Assembly: GCF_001513965.1 (NCBI RefSeq)
Contig: NZ_KQ948015.1
Span: 20,709-84,708 of the forward strand
Direction of reading: 5' to 3'
DNA: 64,000 bases
From: Streptomyces cellostaticus
GTDB taxonomy: Bacteria; Actinomycetota; Actinomycetes; Streptomycetales; Streptomycetaceae
The notes below the pieces were generated by a model. That model was given only the letters and a program-made list of their open reading frames with translations. It had not been told where the DNA came from and searched no databases. The stretch's first letter is position 1. Every line of letters begins with the position of its first letter. This document shows, piece after piece, positions 63,113 to 64,000 of this stretch. The position numbers and the translations under genes are program-made.

Positions 63113-64000
63113 TCAGGAGCAGTGGACGGTCACCTGGACGCTGCCGCCGTTGCTGGAGAAGGTGATCGTGAACTGGCCGTTCCCGGGCTGCTGCTCGGTC
63201 CGGCCGCCCAGCGCAATCTCCTGCGAGTCGTTCCCGGCGAGGGACCCTCCGCTCTGGTTGAGGGTGACCCCGGCGGGCAGCCCGCCGGCCGTCCAGTCCA
63301 GATTGCCGCTGCCGGTGTTCACAACGACCAGCTTGTTCGGCCACTCGCCGTTGGCGCAGTACTCCTGGACGTCGGTCGAACGAAGCGCCAGCACACCCGC
63401 GGCTGCCGGGGTGGGCGGGTTCGACTGCTTCGGCAGCCGCGCCTGGCTCGGTGACTCGGTGGTCCGCTGATCGGGGCTGTGGCTTTCGGCGGGCGGGGTG
63501 GAGACGTCGGCCGTGGGCGAGTCCGCCGTGCTCGGCGAGTCGCTCGCGCCGGGCGTGGACACCGGGCTCGCGGCCGGGGCGGCGGGGGCGCCGGACAGGC
63601 TGGTTGAGACGGCACCGGAAGGGGTGGCCACAGCCAGTGGCGTGGTGGCGGCCGGGTCGTTGCCGAGCCGCTGCCCGACGACCACGCCGCCGACGGCGAC
63701 CACCATGACGCCGCCGATGATCAGCGCGAGAGTCTTCGGCTTCGGCTTCGCGGCCCTCTTCGGTCGCAGCTTCTTCGAGTGGCCGGTACGCCCGCCCTGA
63801 ACGATGATCCCGTGACCCACCGCCCGGGGGTCGTCCTGCTTGGGCCCGATAGCCCGAGGATCGTCCCCACCGCTGCCTCCGGCGACACGGCCGCCCTGAA
63901 CGATGATGCCGCCCTGCACGATGATGCCGTCGTCGGCTGGGTCACCGATGGTCCGGGGGTCGTCCTGCTTGGGGCCGATCGCGCGGGGGTCATCCTGCTT
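63113..64000 (-). CDS. Membrane protein with DDPRAIG/GIIVQGG repeats and BACON-like C-terminus (5' end outside window)
   Basis: The last 295 codons of a gene entering from the right edge. The visible start is a repeat region: units KQDDPRAIGP, KQDDPRTIGD, GDDPRAIGP and KQDDPRAVG alternate with GIIVQGG. A basic stretch (KKLRPKRAAKPKPK) and one helix (TLALIIGGVMVVAVGGVVVG) follow, then a Ser/Pro/Thr-rich wall-spanning linker and a final domain of about 95 residues (VLALRSTDVQEYCANGEWPN, LDWTAGGLPAGVTLNQSGGS, QFTITFSSNGGSVQVTVHCS) that resembles BACON-type beta domains. The repeat part would be cytosolic, the final domain outside. The unseen N-terminus may hold a regulatory domain. Confidence 0.75.
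   Translation of the reverse strand, partial: KQDDPRAIGPKQDDPRTIGDPADDGIIVQGGIIVQGGRVAGGSGGDDPRAIGPKQDDPRAVGHGIIVQGGRTGHSKKLRPKRAAKPKPKTLALIIGGVMVVAVGGVVVGQRLGNDPAATTPLAVATPSGAVSTSLSGAPAAPAASPVSTPGASDSPSTADSPTADVSTPPAESHSPDQRTTESPSQARLPKQSNPPTPAAAGVLALRSTDVQEYCANGEWPNKLVVVNTGSGNLDWTAGGLPAGVTLNQSGGSLAGNDSQEIALGGRTEQQPGNGQFTITFSSNGGSVQVTVHCS

Overview
The window reads as chromosomal DNA of a Streptomyces-type actinomycete. GC is very high, starts are often GTG or TTG behind GGAGG-like ribosome sites, many exported proteins carry twin-arginine signals, and the regulators are LacI-type sites, IclR, LysR, LuxR and SpoIIE-phosphatase proteins. The mixture of catabolic islands and broken genes is what one expects on a chromosome arm. 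No species is claimed.

Region 1 (1-13.3 kb) is a coherent L-fucose locus. A leftward operon encodes an RbsB/RbsA/RbsC-like ABC importer, L-fuconate dehydratase, L-fuconolactonase, FucU/RbsD mutarotase, a zinc alcohol dehydrogenase and the beginning of an SDR dehydrogenase. Diverging from it are two exported, lectin-tagged alpha-L-fucosidases (GH29 and GH95). Together they would release fucose outside the cell, import it and oxidise it by the non-phosphorylated route.

Region 2 (13.3-25.7 kb) is a plant-polysaccharide island with working and broken parts: a GH10-GH62 xylanase/arabinofuranosidase, a GH12 glucanase, a carbohydrate ABC importer and a GH3 glycosidase. The last two diverge across a promoter region holding two identical 14-bp palindromes (TCGAAGCGCTTCGA). 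Between them lie remnants of GH43, GH74 and GH42 genes. A third copy of the palindrome lies at 31.0 kb in front of a broken SARP regulator.

Region 3 (25.7-32.8 kb) has a PAS/GAF/SpoIIE-phosphatase/ATPase protein, a lectin-tagged CE2-like esterase, and then a graveyard: SARP, possible MauE, FtsX and nitrilase remnants, followed by an HxlR regulator.

Region 4 (32.8-54 kb) is mixed accessory DNA: aldehyde dehydrogenase plus aquaporin-type channel divergent from a tandem-IclR regulator; NagZ-like lipoprotein; a secreted pyroglutamyl-peptidase-like protein lacking the usual cysteine; MHYT protein; DUF4232 and DUF3455 proteins; a sigma-factor pseudogene; a 51-residue exported peptide beside two LuxR paralogues; a LysR regulator; and an aromatic-acid-type MFS transporter divergent from a second tandem-IclR regulator.

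Region 5 (54-64 kb) has an aldehyde-dehydrogenase homologue without catalytic Cys and Asn, a GMC oxidoreductase, a tightly coupled MFS/acyl-CoA dehydrogenase/CoA-transferase operon behind a LysR gene, and the 3' part of a membrane protein with DDPRAIG/GIIVQGG repeats and a BACON-like end. No tRNA, rRNA, CRISPR array, transposase or integrase was seen.
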